From the NCBI GenBank assembly GCA_963722175.1, contig CAVRKA010000004.1, positions 868,001 to 932,000 on the forward strand: a DNA stretch of 64,000 nucleotides, given 5' to 3'. Made by a program: the position numbers and the translations under genes. Within the stretch, counting starts at the first letter, position 1; each line of letters opens with the position of its first letter. Shown here piece after piece: positions 16,515-24,416 of this stretch. The DNA is from WHSW01 sp963722175 (lineage in GTDB: Bacteria; Actinomycetota; Thermoleophilia; Solirubrobacterales; 70-9). The notes beneath the pieces are model-generated. The model saw nothing but the letters and a program-made list of their open reading frames with translations, ran no database searches and had not been told where the DNA came from.

Positions 16515-17044
16515 GCCGGTTTGGAAGGTCACAGACCAGCGATGAGTTCACGGCTGCCTACGACGAGCACGTCTGGGGTGTCTACGGGTTCTTCGGCTAT
16601 CGGGTCTCCTCGCGCGAGGAGGCCGAGGACCTCACGCAGCTCACTTTCGAGCGGGCGCTGAAGGCGTGGGCCCGCTTCGACCCGGAGCGGGGGTCGATGC
16701 GCACCTGGCTGCTCGCGATCGCCCGCAACCTGCTCGTCGACCACTACCGCCGCGCCGGCGAGGCCGAGCACGAGCCCGTCGACGACCGCGATGCCGAACT
16801 CGGGCGGCTCGGCGGCGTGCCCGGACCCGAAACGGATCTCGGGCTCGACCCCGACCTCGAGCGCGCTCTGCAGGCGCTGCACCCGCGAGCCCGCGAGCTG
16901 ATCGCGCTGCGCTACGGCGCCGAGCTCACCGGTCCCGAGATCGCCGAGCTCACGGGCCTGACGCTGGCGAACGTGCAGCAGATCCTCTCGCGGGCGCTGC
17001 GCCGGCTGCGCCGGGAGCTCCAATCCGAGACCACCGTCGCCTGA
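16511..17044 (+). CDS. RNA polymerase sigma factor, ECF (sigma-70 family)
   Basis: 177 aa. Region sigma2 spans about 12-75 (EHVWGVYGFFGYRVSSREEA, then AWARFDPERGSMRTWLLAIA and RNLLVDHYRR). Region sigma4 is LQALHPRARELIALRYGAEL followed by the helix-turn-helix TGPEIAELTGLTLANVQQIL. An acidic linker joins them. It directs RNA polymerase to a small regulon. No anti-sigma factor gene is adjacent, so control of its activity is unclear. It starts within the stop of the frameshifted sulfotransferase gene (ATGA) and is the last gene before the GDP-sugar genes. Confidence 0.9.
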   Translation: MSRFGRSQTSDEFTAAYDEHVWGVYGFFGYRVSSREEAEDLTQLTFERALKAWARFDPERGSMRTWLLAIARNLLVDHYRRAGEAEHEPVDDRDAELGRLGGVPGPETDLGLDPDLERALQALHPRARELIALRYGAELTGPEIAELTGLTLANVQQILSRALRRLRRELQSETTVA

Positions 17045-17051
17045 CCGGCTG

Positions 17052-17057
17052 TATATT
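17052..17057 (+). promoter_or_regulatory. -10 box TATATT upstream of the GDP-mannose dehydratase gene
   Basis: TATATT sits in the 108-bp gap after the sigma gene. Transcription from near 17064 would give an 89-nt leader to gmd, running antisense through the tRNA-like relic. Confidence 0.4.
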
Positions 17058-17083
17058 CGGTCCGGCTGGGGTACGCGCATGTT

Positions 17084-17121
17084 TCCGGAACGCGGTGTTC
17101 GTCTAACTGAGCTACCGCGGC
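17084..17121 (-). tRNA. 5' half of a tRNA-Arg(CCG)-like gene (relic)
   Basis: Read on the minus strand from 17121, the sequence follows canonical tRNA spacing: 7-nt acceptor strand GCCGCGG, TA at positions 8-9, D-stem GCTC with D-loop AGTTAGAC, 3' D-stem GAAC (one mismatch), A26, anticodon 5' stem CCGCG and the 7-nt loop TTCCGGA with U33 and anticodon CCG. After the loop the match stops: no CGCGG anticodon 3' strand, T-arm or CCGCGGC acceptor 3' strand follows. It is therefore a half gene and not a functional tRNA. Confidence 0.6.
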
Positions 17122-17152
17122 CGGTGCAGCGCTACGCCGGTCGACACGAACG

Positions 17153-18175
17153 ATGAAAGCTCTGATCACCGGCATAACCGGCCAAGATGGCTCGTACCTC
17201 GTCGAGCACCTGCTCGATCACGGCTACGAGGTCCACGGGGTCGTCCGGCGCTCCTCCTCGTTCAACACCGGCAGGATCGACCACCTGTACCACGACCCGC
17301 ACGAGTCGGGCGTCCGCATGTACACGCATTACGGCGATCTGTCCGACCCGGTGTCGCTGACGCGCCTGCTCTACGAGCTCGCCCCCGAGGAGATCTACAA
17401 CCTCGGCGCCCAGTCCCACGTCGGGGTCAGCTTCCGGGTCCCCGAGTACACCTTCGACATCACCGGGGCCGGGACGCTGCGGCTGCTCGAGGCGGTGCGC
17501 GAGGCCGAGGTCGAGACCCGCATCTACCAGGCGGGCTCGTCGGAGATGTTCGGCGCGACCCCGCCGCCGCAGTCGGAGGGGTCGCCCTTCCACCCCCGCA
17601 GCCCGTATGCGGTCGCCAAGGTCGCCGCCCACTGGATGGCCGTCAACTACCGCGAGGCCTACGGCATCTTCGTCTCGAACGGGATCCTCTTCAACCACGA
17701 GTCGCCCCGCCGCGGCGAGACCTTCGTCACCCGCAAGATCACCCGCGCGGTGGCCCGGATCAAGGCCGGGCTGCAGGAGAAGCTCTACCTGGGCAACCTG
17801 GAGGCGAAGCGGGACTGGGGCTACGCGCCCGACTACGTCAAGGCGATGCACCTGGTGCTCGCGCATCCGAAGCCCGGCGACTGGGTGATCGCGACCGGCG
17901 AGATGCACACGGTGCGCGAGTTCTGCGAGCGGGCGTTCGACCATGCCGGCCTCGGGTCCTACGAGCAGTACGTCGAGATCGACCCGCGCTACTTCCGCCC
18001 GGCCGAGGTCGACGCGCTCCAGGGCGACGCCTCGAAGGCGCGCGCGGAGCTCGGCTGGGAGCCGGAGGTGGCGTTCGACCGCCTGGTCGAGATCATGGTC
18101 GAGGCCGACATCGCCCAGCTCTCCGACCAGCTCGCGGGCAAGGTGCAGCGCTTCAGCCACGAGGCGATCGGGTGA
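17153..18175 (+). CDS. gmd: GDP-mannose 4,6-dehydratase
   Basis: 340 aa, the usual length. It converts GDP-mannose to GDP-4-keto-6-deoxymannose, the precursor of GDP-fucose, GDP-rhamnose and related deoxyhexoses. N-terminal NADP motif ITGITGQDGSYL, then RRSSSFNTGRIDHLY (a strong Gmd signature), SSEMFG, the catalytic YxxxK in SPYAVAKVAAHWM, and NHESPRRGETFVTRKI. It overlaps the next gene by GTGA and the two enzymes act in sequence. Confidence 0.95.
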   Translation: MKALITGITGQDGSYLVEHLLDHGYEVHGVVRRSSSFNTGRIDHLYHDPHESGVRMYTHYGDLSDPVSLTRLLYELAPEEIYNLGAQSHVGVSFRVPEYTFDITGAGTLRLLEAVREAEVETRIYQAGSSEMFGATPPPQSEGSPFHPRSPYAVAKVAAHWMAVNYREAYGIFVSNGILFNHESPRRGETFVTRKITRAVARIKAGLQEKLYLGNLEAKRDWGYAPDYVKAMHLVLAHPKPGDWVIATGEMHTVREFCERAFDHAGLGSYEQYVEIDPRYFRPAEVDALQGDASKARAELGWEPEVAFDRLVEIMVEADIAQLSDQLAGKVQRFSHEAIG

Positions 18176-19119
18176 CGGGATCCCAGCCCGACCCCGCCTA
18201 CTGGCGGGGCAAGAGCGTCGCCGTCACCGGCGGCGCCGGGTTCCTCGGCAAGCCGACCATGGCGCTGCTCGACGAGCTCGGCGCCGAGGTCCGCGTGGTT
18301 CGCTCGAGCGAGCACGACCTCACCGATCCCCAGGCGGCCCGCGCGGCGGTGGACGGCGCCGACGTCGTCCTTCACCTCGCCGCGAACGTGGGCGGGATCG
18401 GCTACAACCGCAACAACCCCGCTCCGCTCGCCTACGACAACCTGATGATGGGCGCGAACGTGTTCGAGGGGTCCCGCGCCGCCGGGGTCGAGAAGCTCGT
18501 CGCCGCCTGCTCGGTCTGCGCGTACCCGCTGCACACCCCGGTTCCGTTTCGCGAGGAGACGATCTGGGACGGCTATCCGGAGCCCTCGAACGCGCCCTAC
18601 GGGCTGGCGAAGAAGATGCTCCTGGTGCTCTCCGACACCTATCGCCGCCAGTACGGGTTCAACAGCTGCGCGCCGGTGATCGCGAACCTCTACGGGCCCG
18701 ACGACAACTTCGACCTCAACGACTCGCACGTGATCGCGGCCATGGTGAGGAAGTTCTGCGAGGCCACCGATCAGGGTCGGCCCGATGTCACGCTCTGGGG
18801 GTCGGGCGAGCCCTCGCGCGAGTTCCTCTACGTCGAGGACGCCGCCCGCGGGCTGGTCCTCTGCGCCGAGCGGCTCGAGACCTCCGAGCCGGTCAACCTC
18901 GGGGTCGGCCAGGAGACCCGGATTCGCGATCTCGCCGAGTTGATCTCCTCCGCCGCCGGGTTCGAGGGCGAGGTCGTCTGGGACACGGAGATGCCCGACG
19001 GGCAGCTGAAGCGCGGCCTCGACGTCTCCAAGGCGCGCGAGCTGGTCGGCTTCGAGGCCGAGGTGCCGCTCGAGCAGGGGGTCGAGCGCACCGTGGCCTG
19101 GTGGCGCGAGTCCGGCTGA
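18172..19119 (+). CDS. NAD-dependent epimerase, GDP-L-fucose synthase-like
   Basis: 315 aa from GTG 18172 overlapping the gmd stop. Extended SDR: GGAGFLG near the N-terminus, HLAANVGGIGYNRNNP, the Ser-containing CSVCAYPLHTPVPF, and catalytic YGLAKK. The HLAA..GGI..N...P pattern and the company of gmd fit GDP-L-fucose synthase (Fcl/WcaG), which epimerises and reduces GDP-4-keto-6-deoxymannose. A related GDP-sugar epimerase/reductase cannot be excluded because the family is broad. Confidence 0.85.
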   Translation: MTGSQPDPAYWRGKSVAVTGGAGFLGKPTMALLDELGAEVRVVRSSEHDLTDPQAARAAVDGADVVLHLAANVGGIGYNRNNPAPLAYDNLMMGANVFEGSRAAGVEKLVAACSVCAYPLHTPVPFREETIWDGYPEPSNAPYGLAKKMLLVLSDTYRRQYGFNSCAPVIANLYGPDDNFDLNDSHVIAAMVRKFCEATDQGRPDVTLWGSGEPSREFLYVEDAARGLVLCAERLETSEPVNLGVGQETRIRDLAELISSAAGFEGEVVWDTEMPDGQLKRGLDVSKARELVGFEAEVPLEQGVERTVAWWRESG

Positions 19120-19132
19120 CTCGCGTCGGGCG

Positions 19133-19924
19133 TCAGTGGCGGCGCAGGAACGGCTTCCGGCGCACGATCCGGACCAGGAACTGCGGCAGATCGACGGCGT
19201 AACGCCGCCACAGCCGCCGCGGCTCCTGAACGAGGCGATAGAGCCAGAACAATCCCAGCGGCCCGAGCCAGGCCGGCGGCTGGCTCTTGAGCCCGGCGTG
19301 CACGTCGAAGGCCGCCCCGACCCCGATCATCACGGTCGGACTCGCGACCCGTTCGACCATCTCGGCCATCCACAGATCCTGCTTCGGGGTCGACAGGCCC
19401 ACCCAGACCAGCTGAGCGCCGCTGTCGGCGATCGCCTCGGCGACCTCCTCCTTCTCGGCCCCGGTCAGGCCGCGAAACGGAGGCGAGTAGGTGCCGACGA
19501 TCTCAATCCCGGGGAACCGCCGCTCGAGGCCTGCGCGCAGCGCATCCGCGACCCCCTCGCGACCGCCGTAAAGGAACGACTTCCAGCCCCGCTGCCGCCC
19601 CTCTGCGCACACGGAGGCCATCAGGTCCGGGCCGTAGACGCGTTCGATCTCGCTCGCGCCCGCGTAACGGCCCGACCACACCATCGGCATCCCGTCGGGC
19701 ACGGTCATCCCGGCGCCGTTGAGGGCGCTCAGGACCGCCGGGTCCCGTTGGGCGGTCATCACGCCGGAGACCGGCGTCACGCAAACGTACTCCCGGCTCC
19801 CGTTCCTGATCCAGGCATCGATCTGCTCCAGGGCGTCCCCGGGGGTCGTGACGCTGATCCCGACACCGAGCACGTCGACGCGGACGGCGGACGGCGCGCT
19901 CATCGTTGCGGTCGGTGCGCTCAT
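19133..19924 (-). CDS. WecB/TagA/CpsF family glycosyltransferase
   Basis: 263 aa from ATG 19924, which has AGGAAGG six nt upstream; an ATG at 19903 is the alternative. GT26 hallmarks: VTPVSGVMTAQRDP, the Asp in VPDGMPMVWSGRY, RVYGPDLMASVC, and VWVGLSTPKQDLWM. C-terminal GAAFDVHAGLKSQPPAWLGP and a basic tail PRRLWRRYAV suit membrane-edge transfer of a ManNAc-type residue to a lipid-linked sugar. Convergent with the fucose-synthase-like gene; divergent from rpmG. Confidence 0.92.
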   Translation of the reverse strand: MSAPTATMSAPSAVRVDVLGVGISVTTPGDALEQIDAWIRNGSREYVCVTPVSGVMTAQRDPAVLSALNGAGMTVPDGMPMVWSGRYAGASEIERVYGPDLMASVCAEGRQRGWKSFLYGGREGVADALRAGLERRFPGIEIVGTYSPPFRGLTGAEKEEVAEAIADSGAQLVWVGLSTPKQDLWMAEMVERVASPTVMIGVGAAFDVHAGLKSQPPAWLGPLGLFWLYRLVQEPRRLWRRYAVDLPQFLVRIVRRKPFLRRH

Positions 19925-20031
19925 GAACCCTTCCTGCTGCAAAACCTGCTGATCGAACCCTACCCGCGCAAATCCGCGGCGCAAGCCCGTTCACCGGCGG
20001 CCACGGACCCCCTCGCACCGGCGGCTCGCGC

Positions 20032-20037
20032 TATCCT
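20032..20037 (+). promoter_or_regulatory. -10 box TATCCT of the rpmG-secE-nusG operon
   Basis: TATCCT in GCTATCCTAACC. The +1 is predicted near 20044, exactly where a strong hairpin begins, and the leader to rpmG is about 95 nt. Confidence 0.5.
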
Positions 20038-20043
20038 AACCGC

Positions 20044-20089
20044 ACCTCGTGCCTCGCCCTGTTGAGTGGGTGCGGCGGAGGTCTTTTTT
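20044..20089 (+). terminator. Leader hairpin with T-tract (attenuator candidate) before rpmG-secE-nusG
   Basis: Arms 20044-20048 and 20078-20082 (ACCTC/GAGGT) enclose a second stem of 9 pairs with one mismatch (20051-20059 with 20068-20076). The sequence then runs into CTTTTTT at 20083-20089. This has the form of an intrinsic terminator but lies between the -10 box and the first gene, so it would abort most transcripts unless regulated. An alternative pairing CCGCACC/GGTGCGG (20040-20046, 20069-20075) exists. Confidence 0.6.
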
Positions 20090-20138
20090 CTGTCGGGACC
20101 GCTTTGCGGCCGGCACCGAGTGACCAGGAGAGCAGCAG

Positions 20139-20303
20139 ATGGCTCGCGGAGACGTTCGAATCGCCGTAACCCTCGCCTGTGAGGAGTGCAAGCGGCGCAA
20201 CTACCAGACCAACAAGTCGCGGCGTAACACGCCCGATCGGATTGAGATGCGCAAGTACTGCCGCTGGTGCGGCCACCACACCGCGCACAAGGAAACGCGC
20301 TAA
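20139..20303 (+). CDS. rpmG: 50S ribosomal protein L33
   Basis: 54 aa, normal length for the zinc-binding form. It begins MARGDVRIAVTLACEECKRR and carries two CxxC pairs (CEEC and CRWC) that would bind one zinc ion. L33 sits near the E site of the large subunit. It is the first gene of the operon leading into secE and nusG, a common actinobacterial order, with CAGGAGAGCAG upstream as ribosome binding site. Confidence 0.95.
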   Translation: MARGDVRIAVTLACEECKRRNYQTNKSRRNTPDRIEMRKYCRWCGHHTAHKETR

Positions 20304-20313
20304 CCCCCGGATC

Positions 20314-20874
20314 GTGGCGAAGACGCGAGCACAGCGAAAGGCCGAGCAGCGGCGCCGCCAGGCGCAGCAGCAGCAGGGACGCACGGACGCCGAGCTGACC
20401 GACGAGTCGCGGGCCCAGCACGACACCCAGGTCGGCGAGACGGGCTACGAGATCGAGGCCGAGCTCGCCGAGCGCGGCGTCCCGCTCGAGGAGCTGACCG
20501 GCAAGGTCGAGGAGGCCCCGGAGGCGCCCGCGCCGTCACGGGCGGACGTCCCGCCGGCCGAGCCCGAGCCCGCGCCGGTCGACAAGATCAGCCGCCGCGC
20601 TCAGCGCCAGGCCGAGAAGGAGCGCAAGCAGAAGGCCAAGGAATCGGAGAAGCGGCGCGCGCCGAAGGCCGCAGCGCCGGTTGAAAAGCGCCAGCGCGGC
20701 GGGGTGATCGGGTTCTTCATCTCCTGCTGGGCCGAGCTCAAGCGCGTCCAGTGGCCAGACCGCGAGACCCTGATCCAGGCCTCGGCGATCACGCTCGTCT
20801 TCATCACGATCATGGCGGCTTACCTCGGCATCCTCGACGCCGTCTTCAACTGGCTCGTGCAGCGGATCATCTAG
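20314..20874 (+). CDS. secE: Preprotein translocase subunit SecE with long N-terminal extension
   Basis: 186 aa from GTG 20314, 10 nt after rpmG. The conserved SecE part is the last 65 residues: FFISCWAELKRVQWPDRETL followed by one transmembrane helix (ASAITLVFITIMAAYLGILD) that clamps SecY. The first 120 residues are a charged, low-complexity extension rich in Lys, Arg, Glu and Ala (RAQRKAEQRRRQAQQQQ and later RRAQRQAEKERKQKAKESEK). Actinobacterial SecE is often extended, but this one is long. It is cotranscribed with nusG. Confidence 0.92.
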   Translation: MAKTRAQRKAEQRRRQAQQQQGRTDAELTDESRAQHDTQVGETGYEIEAELAERGVPLEELTGKVEEAPEAPAPSRADVPPAEPEPAPVDKISRRAQRQAEKERKQKAKESEKRRAPKAAAPVEKRQRGGVIGFFISCWAELKRVQWPDRETLIQASAITLVFITIMAAYLGILDAVFNWLVQRII

Positions 20875-20917
20875 CGCCGGCCGGCCCACCCCACTAACGA
20901 AAGCTTCGAATCACCAA

Positions 20918-21439
20918 ATGTTCCGCTGGTATGTCATCAACACCTACTCCGGGCACGAGAACAAGGTCAAGGCCAACCTCGAGCACCGGGTCGAGACGAT
21001 GGCCGCGCGCGGCCGGGTGCGCCAGGTGGTCGTCCCCACCGAGCAGGTCGCGGAGCTCAAGGACGGCCAGCGGATCCAGGTCGAGAAGCGGACGATGCCC
21101 GGCTACGTGCTCGTCAACATGGAGATGACCGACGACGCCTGGAACCTGGTCAAGAACACGCCCGGCGTCACCGGCTTCGTCGGCTCGCGCAACAAGCCGA
21201 TCCCGCTCTCCCAGCCCGAGGTCGACCGGCTCCTGCACCGGGAGACCGCCGAGCGCCCGCGCGCCCACGCCCAGTTCGAGGTCGGCGAATCGGTCAAGGT
21301 GATCTCCGGCCCGCTCTCCGACTTCTCGGGCGAGATCGCCGAGATCAACGAGGACGCCGCGAAGCTGAAGGTGCTGGTTTCGATCTTCGGCCGCGAGACC
21401 CCGGTCGAGGTCGGCTACGACCAGGTGAAGAAGGTCTGA
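20918..21439 (+). CDS. nusG: Transcription termination/antitermination factor NusG
   Basis: 173 aa. The NGN domain opens with RWYVINTYSGHENKVKANLE, continues through RTMPGYVLVNMEM and TPGVTGFVG; the C-terminal KOW domain is VKVISGPLSDFSGEIAEINE. Binds RNA polymerase and links it to Rho and the ribosome. In most bacteria rplK follows directly; here it is 5.6 kb away and a convergent gene starts at once after the nusG stop. Confidence 0.97.
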   Translation: MFRWYVINTYSGHENKVKANLEHRVETMAARGRVRQVVVPTEQVAELKDGQRIQVEKRTMPGYVLVNMEMTDDAWNLVKNTPGVTGFVGSRNKPIPLSQPEVDRLLHRETAERPRAHAQFEVGESVKVISGPLSDFSGEIAEINEDAAKLKVLVSIFGRETPVEVGYDQVKKV

Positions 21440-21454
21440 GCTCCGCCCGAGCGC

Positions 21455-21685
21455 CTACGCGGCCAGCGGGCCGGCGCCGGCGACCCCGACGGCGGCGATC
21501 AGGAGGAGCGTGAAGCCGGAGCCCGCGTAGACGGCGACCAGCCGCCGCGCCCGGGCCGGCCTGCCTGCCGGCGTCTCCGTGATCAGGTGCCTGCGCAGGG
21601 CGCCTCGGAACGCCGCGCTCGGCACGGGCCTGGAGCGGTTCAGTCGCTCCTCGATCTCGATCGGCTTGGTCTCCTGCTCGTCCAT
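21455..21685 (-). CDS. Small single-pass membrane protein
   Basis: 76 aa from ATG 21685 with GGAG five nt upstream. Acidic N-terminus MDEQETKPIEIEERLNR, a basic middle part GALRRHLITETPAGRPARAR, and one C-terminal hydrophobic helix VAVYAGSGFTLLLIAAVGVA. No family recognised. Only 8 nt separate it from the ligase-like gene upstream, so the two are probably cotranscribed; it might assist that membrane protein. Confidence 0.6.
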   Translation of the reverse strand: MDEQETKPIEIEERLNRSRPVPSAAFRGALRRHLITETPAGRPARARRLVAVYAGSGFTLLLIAAVGVAGAGPLAA

Positions 21686-21693
21686 CCGTGCTC

Positions 21694-23655
21694 CTAGCCG
21701 CTGAACAGCGGCGATTGGGGATTCAACTCCTTCGCTTGCCGGTAGGCGTCGACGGCGGCTTCGGCATTTCCGGCCCTGGCCTCGAGCCGCGAGAGCACGA
21801 ACCACGTCTGCCAGTCGTCGGGATCGTCCTCGGTCGCGTCACGCGCCGCGGCCGCTCCGGCCGCGAACTGCCCGTCGAGCTCGAGCACGAGCGCCTCCTG
21901 CAGCGCCGGGGTGCCCGCCCAGGGCTCCGCGTCGCCGGCAAGCCGGGCCTTGTTGAGCGCCGACCCGACCTGGTTGTTGTTGACGTCGTCCTGGCTTGCT
22001 CGGACCAGCTTCGTGCCGCCGAGCGGGATCGAGATCGCGGCGATTGCGATCACCGCGGCGAGCCCCCAGGCAACGCGCGTGCGAACCGGGTGAGGGACGG
22101 GCTCCGCGGTCTCGTCCCCACGTCGGTACGCGACGAGCCCCCCGGCGAGCAGCAGGAAGGCGATCGGAAGCACCGCCTGCTCCCAGGCCCAGTCGACCCC
22201 GGCCGCAACCGCGAAGGCGACGCAGCCCGCGGTCGCGGCGGCGAGCCACGGCCGCTGTGCGGCCATCCCGCGAAGCGCGTAGCGGGCGCCGACCACGATC
22301 ACCCCGCCGACGAAGAGGACGATCAGCAGGAAGCCGACGATCCCGAGCTCGGCGAGGTTCTCGAGGTACAGGGAGTGGGCGTCGCGGATGTTCAGGGCCC
22401 ACGGTCGCTCACGGGTCCAGTAGGTCTCGTACGTCCCGGGCCCGATCCCGACCAGCGGGTTGGTCGCGTTTGCGTCCAGAGCCGTCTCCCAGTACTGGTA
22501 GCGGTTGTTGCCGTTCACGCTCGCGAACCGATCGCCCGCGCGCGCGTCCTCGACCCCGGTCGCCTTGAACTCGTCCCAGCGCGACGAGACCTCGCCCGAG
22601 GCCACGGCGATCACGGCGACGATCAGCGCCGCCGCCGCCGCGCCCGCCGCCACCCGTCGCGTCATCGTGCGGCTGGGCCGAGCCGCCGGAACGAGCCCGT
22701 AGCGGATCGCCAGCCCGAGCGCCGCGGACACCAGGCCGACGCCGACGCAGACCACGAGCACGACCGCGAGCATCTCGTCGCCCTGGCTCAGCGCCGCCGA
22801 GTTCCCGAGCGCATCCTCGAGCGCATCGCGCTGGGTCAGCGACGCGATCAGCAGCACGCTTCCCGCGCCGGCGATGATCGCCGTCGCGAGGGCGCGGAGG
22901 CGACGCGGGTAGAGCACGAAGAACGCGATCAGCGCGAGTACCGCCGCCGCCGCGCCGCCGCGCGAGAGGGTCATGAACGTGACCAGGGCGACGACCGGCA
23001 GGATCGCGGTCGCCAGCGCCTGAACCCAGACGCGACGCGCCTCCACCGCCGCCCCGAGCAGCAGCGGGGCCCCGATCGCCATCAGGGTCGCGAGCCCGTT
23101 CCAGTAGTTGAGGGGGTAGTTGAGGCGCGCTCGGTCGAACGCGGCGCCGGCGTCGTCGGCGGGAAACCACGACGGATGCAGCCGCGACAGCAGCGCCAGG
23201 GTCGCGATCAGCGCGATCGCCGCCGCCACCGAGCAGACCGTGCGACGCAGCCCCTCGCGGCCCTGGGCAAGCAGGGTCAGCGCGAAGACGCCGAAGTAGG
23301 ACACGACGCGGGTTACCTCGATCATGCTGCGCTCGGCGGAGCTCGACCAGCCGACCCCGATCGCCGTCCAGACGAGATAGGCGCCGAAGCATCCCAGGGC
23401 CACCTTCGCCCATCGGGTCAGCGGTGAACCGGGCAGCAGCCCGACGACGACGCCGAGCAGGACGATCCACCAGATCGCGAGCCCGACCTCGTCGCGAACG
23501 ACGGTGTCGTACCCGGCGCCGCGCATCGCGAGGTAGAAGACGAGCGCGAACGGCAGCACGACCTCGGCGAGCAACGGCCCGATTCCGGCGCGCAGGGTGG
23601 TCCAAGCGCTCGCAATCAGGTCACGCGGCAGGGCGTGCGCGGTGGGCGTGGTCAT
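21694..23655 (-). CDS. O-antigen ligase/polymerase-like membrane protein with C-terminal TPR-like region
   Basis: 653 aa from ATG 23655 (MTTPTAHALPRD). About a dozen hydrophobic segments, with the central Wzy_C-type loop: NGNNRYQYWETALDANATNP, then LVGIGPGTYETYW and DAHSLYLENLAELGIVGFLL, a signature of the O-antigen ligase/polymerase superfamily. After the last membrane helix the C-terminus (ALVLELDGQFAAGAAAARDA, then NAEAAVDAYRQAKELNPQSP) looks like tetratricopeptide repeats. It probably polymerises or ligates a surface glycan outside the membrane. Which glycan is unknown. Confidence 0.85.
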   Translation of the reverse strand: MTTPTAHALPRDLIASAWTTLRAGIGPLLAEVVLPFALVFYLAMRGAGYDTVVRDEVGLAIWWIVLLGVVVGLLPGSPLTRWAKVALGCFGAYLVWTAIGVGWSSSAERSMIEVTRVVSYFGVFALTLLAQGREGLRRTVCSVAAAIALIATLALLSRLHPSWFPADDAGAAFDRARLNYPLNYWNGLATLMAIGAPLLLGAAVEARRVWVQALATAILPVVALVTFMTLSRGGAAAAVLALIAFFVLYPRRLRALATAIIAGAGSVLLIASLTQRDALEDALGNSAALSQGDEMLAVVLVVCVGVGLVSAALGLAIRYGLVPAARPSRTMTRRVAAGAAAAALIVAVIAVASGEVSSRWDEFKATGVEDARAGDRFASVNGNNRYQYWETALDANATNPLVGIGPGTYETYWTRERPWALNIRDAHSLYLENLAELGIVGFLLIVLFVGGVIVVGARYALRGMAAQRPWLAAATAGCVAFAVAAGVDWAWEQAVLPIAFLLLAGGLVAYRRGDETAEPVPHPVRTRVAWGLAAVIAIAAISIPLGGTKLVRASQDDVNNNQVGSALNKARLAGDAEPWAGTPALQEALVLELDGQFAAGAAAARDATEDDPDDWQTWFVLSRLEARAGNAEAAVDAYRQAKELNPQSPLFSG

Positions 23656-23686
23656 CCAGCTGTACATACGTGACGGATGCGACGAG

Positions 23687-23718
23687 GCTGACACTTCTTT
23701 TCCGAACCCGATGTCAGC
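23687..23718. promoter_or_regulatory. Inverted repeat between divergent ligase-like and Gly-rich genes
   Basis: GCTGACA (23687-23693) and TGTCAGC (23712-23718) are perfect 7-bp arms separated by 18 nt in the 92-bp divergent promoter region. Two half-sites about 2.5 turns apart would suit a dimeric regulator. No regulator gene is adjacent. Confidence 0.35.
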
Positions 23719-23747
23719 TTTTCGCCCCCCGGCACGTAGATCAAGAC

Positions 23748-24416
23748 ATGCTCAAACTAATTCCGCCCACGCTTGCCCTGATCGCTGCCCTCGCGCTTCC
23801 CGCGCCCCTGTTCGCGCAGGGCAACTCGACGATCGACCAGTACGGGGAGGCGCCCCCCGGCGCGGGCGGCGGTGGCGGCGGCTCGGCGGGTGGGGGCGGC
23901 GGCACCTCGGGCGGCGGCGGCGGCTCGGGCGGCGGCGGCACCTCGGCCGGTGGCGACACCAGCACCGGCGGCTCGGCGGGTACCGGCGGCTCGGCGGGTG
24001 GCGGGGGATCCTCGACCACCGGCGGCGCCGCGGTGGTGCCCGACGAGACGGCGGCTGAGCTCGAGGCGGCCGGCTCGGACGGCCAGGCGACCGCGGATCT
24101 CGCCCAGGAGACCGCGCCCGCGACCGGTGGATCGCAGGCGAGCGGTGGCGACTCCGGTCAATCCGGTGGCGGCAACGGTCAGGGCGGGGGCGCTGGAGCG
24201 GGCGGCGGTGCCGGGGAAGACTCGAGCGTGTTCTCGGAGAGCTCCGGCTCCGGGTCGACCGACGACGACCCTGAGGGGATCGGCGGGGTGATCGACGCCG
24301 TGCTCACCGGGGCGACCGACACGGGGATGGGGGTCGCGTTGCCGATCATCCTCATCGCGTCGCTGATCGGGGCGATCGGTGTCCTGGTCGCGCGCCGCCG
24401 GGGGTACATCGGTTGA
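23748..24416 (+). CDS. Secreted Gly/Ser-rich surface protein with C-terminal membrane anchor
   Basis: 222 aa. Signal peptide MLKLIPPTLALIAALALPAP ending near LFAQG. A Gly/Ser/Thr tract of about 75 residues (runs of GGGGGG and GGSAG) follows, then an acidic linker, and finally one hydrophobic helix ALPIILIASLIGAIGVLVAR with the positive tail RRRGYIG. No LPXTG sortase motif is visible. It probably spans or decorates the cell wall. It overlaps the glycoside hydrolase gene by TTGA, so the two are coupled. Confidence 0.8.
   Translation: MLKLIPPTLALIAALALPAPLFAQGNSTIDQYGEAPPGAGGGGGGSAGGGGGTSGGGGGSGGGGTSAGGDTSTGGSAGTGGSAGGGGSSTTGGAAVVPDETAAELEAAGSDGQATADLAQETAPATGGSQASGGDSGQSGGGNGQGGGAGAGGGAGEDSSVFSESSGSGSTDDDPEGIGGVIDAVLTGATDTGMGVALPIILIASLIGAIGVLVARRRGYIG

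Noticed and set aside
17045..17122. A complete functional tRNA gene on the minus strand.
   Set aside because: No anticodon 3' strand, T-arm or acceptor 3' strand follows the anticodon loop, and the space runs into the sigma gene.
16912..17175. A minus-strand frame with the peptide VAQLDEHRVPETCAYPSR.
   Set aside because: It is the translation of the half tRNA-Arg and of antisense sigma-gene DNA, not a protein gene.
19985..20031. tRNA genes upstream of rpmG, as in many bacteria.
   Set aside because: No cloverleaf or T-loop consensus in the gap.
24200..24416. LPXTG-type sortase anchoring of the Gly-rich protein.
   Set aside because: Hydrophobic helix and RRR tail are present, but no LPXTG-like motif precedes them.
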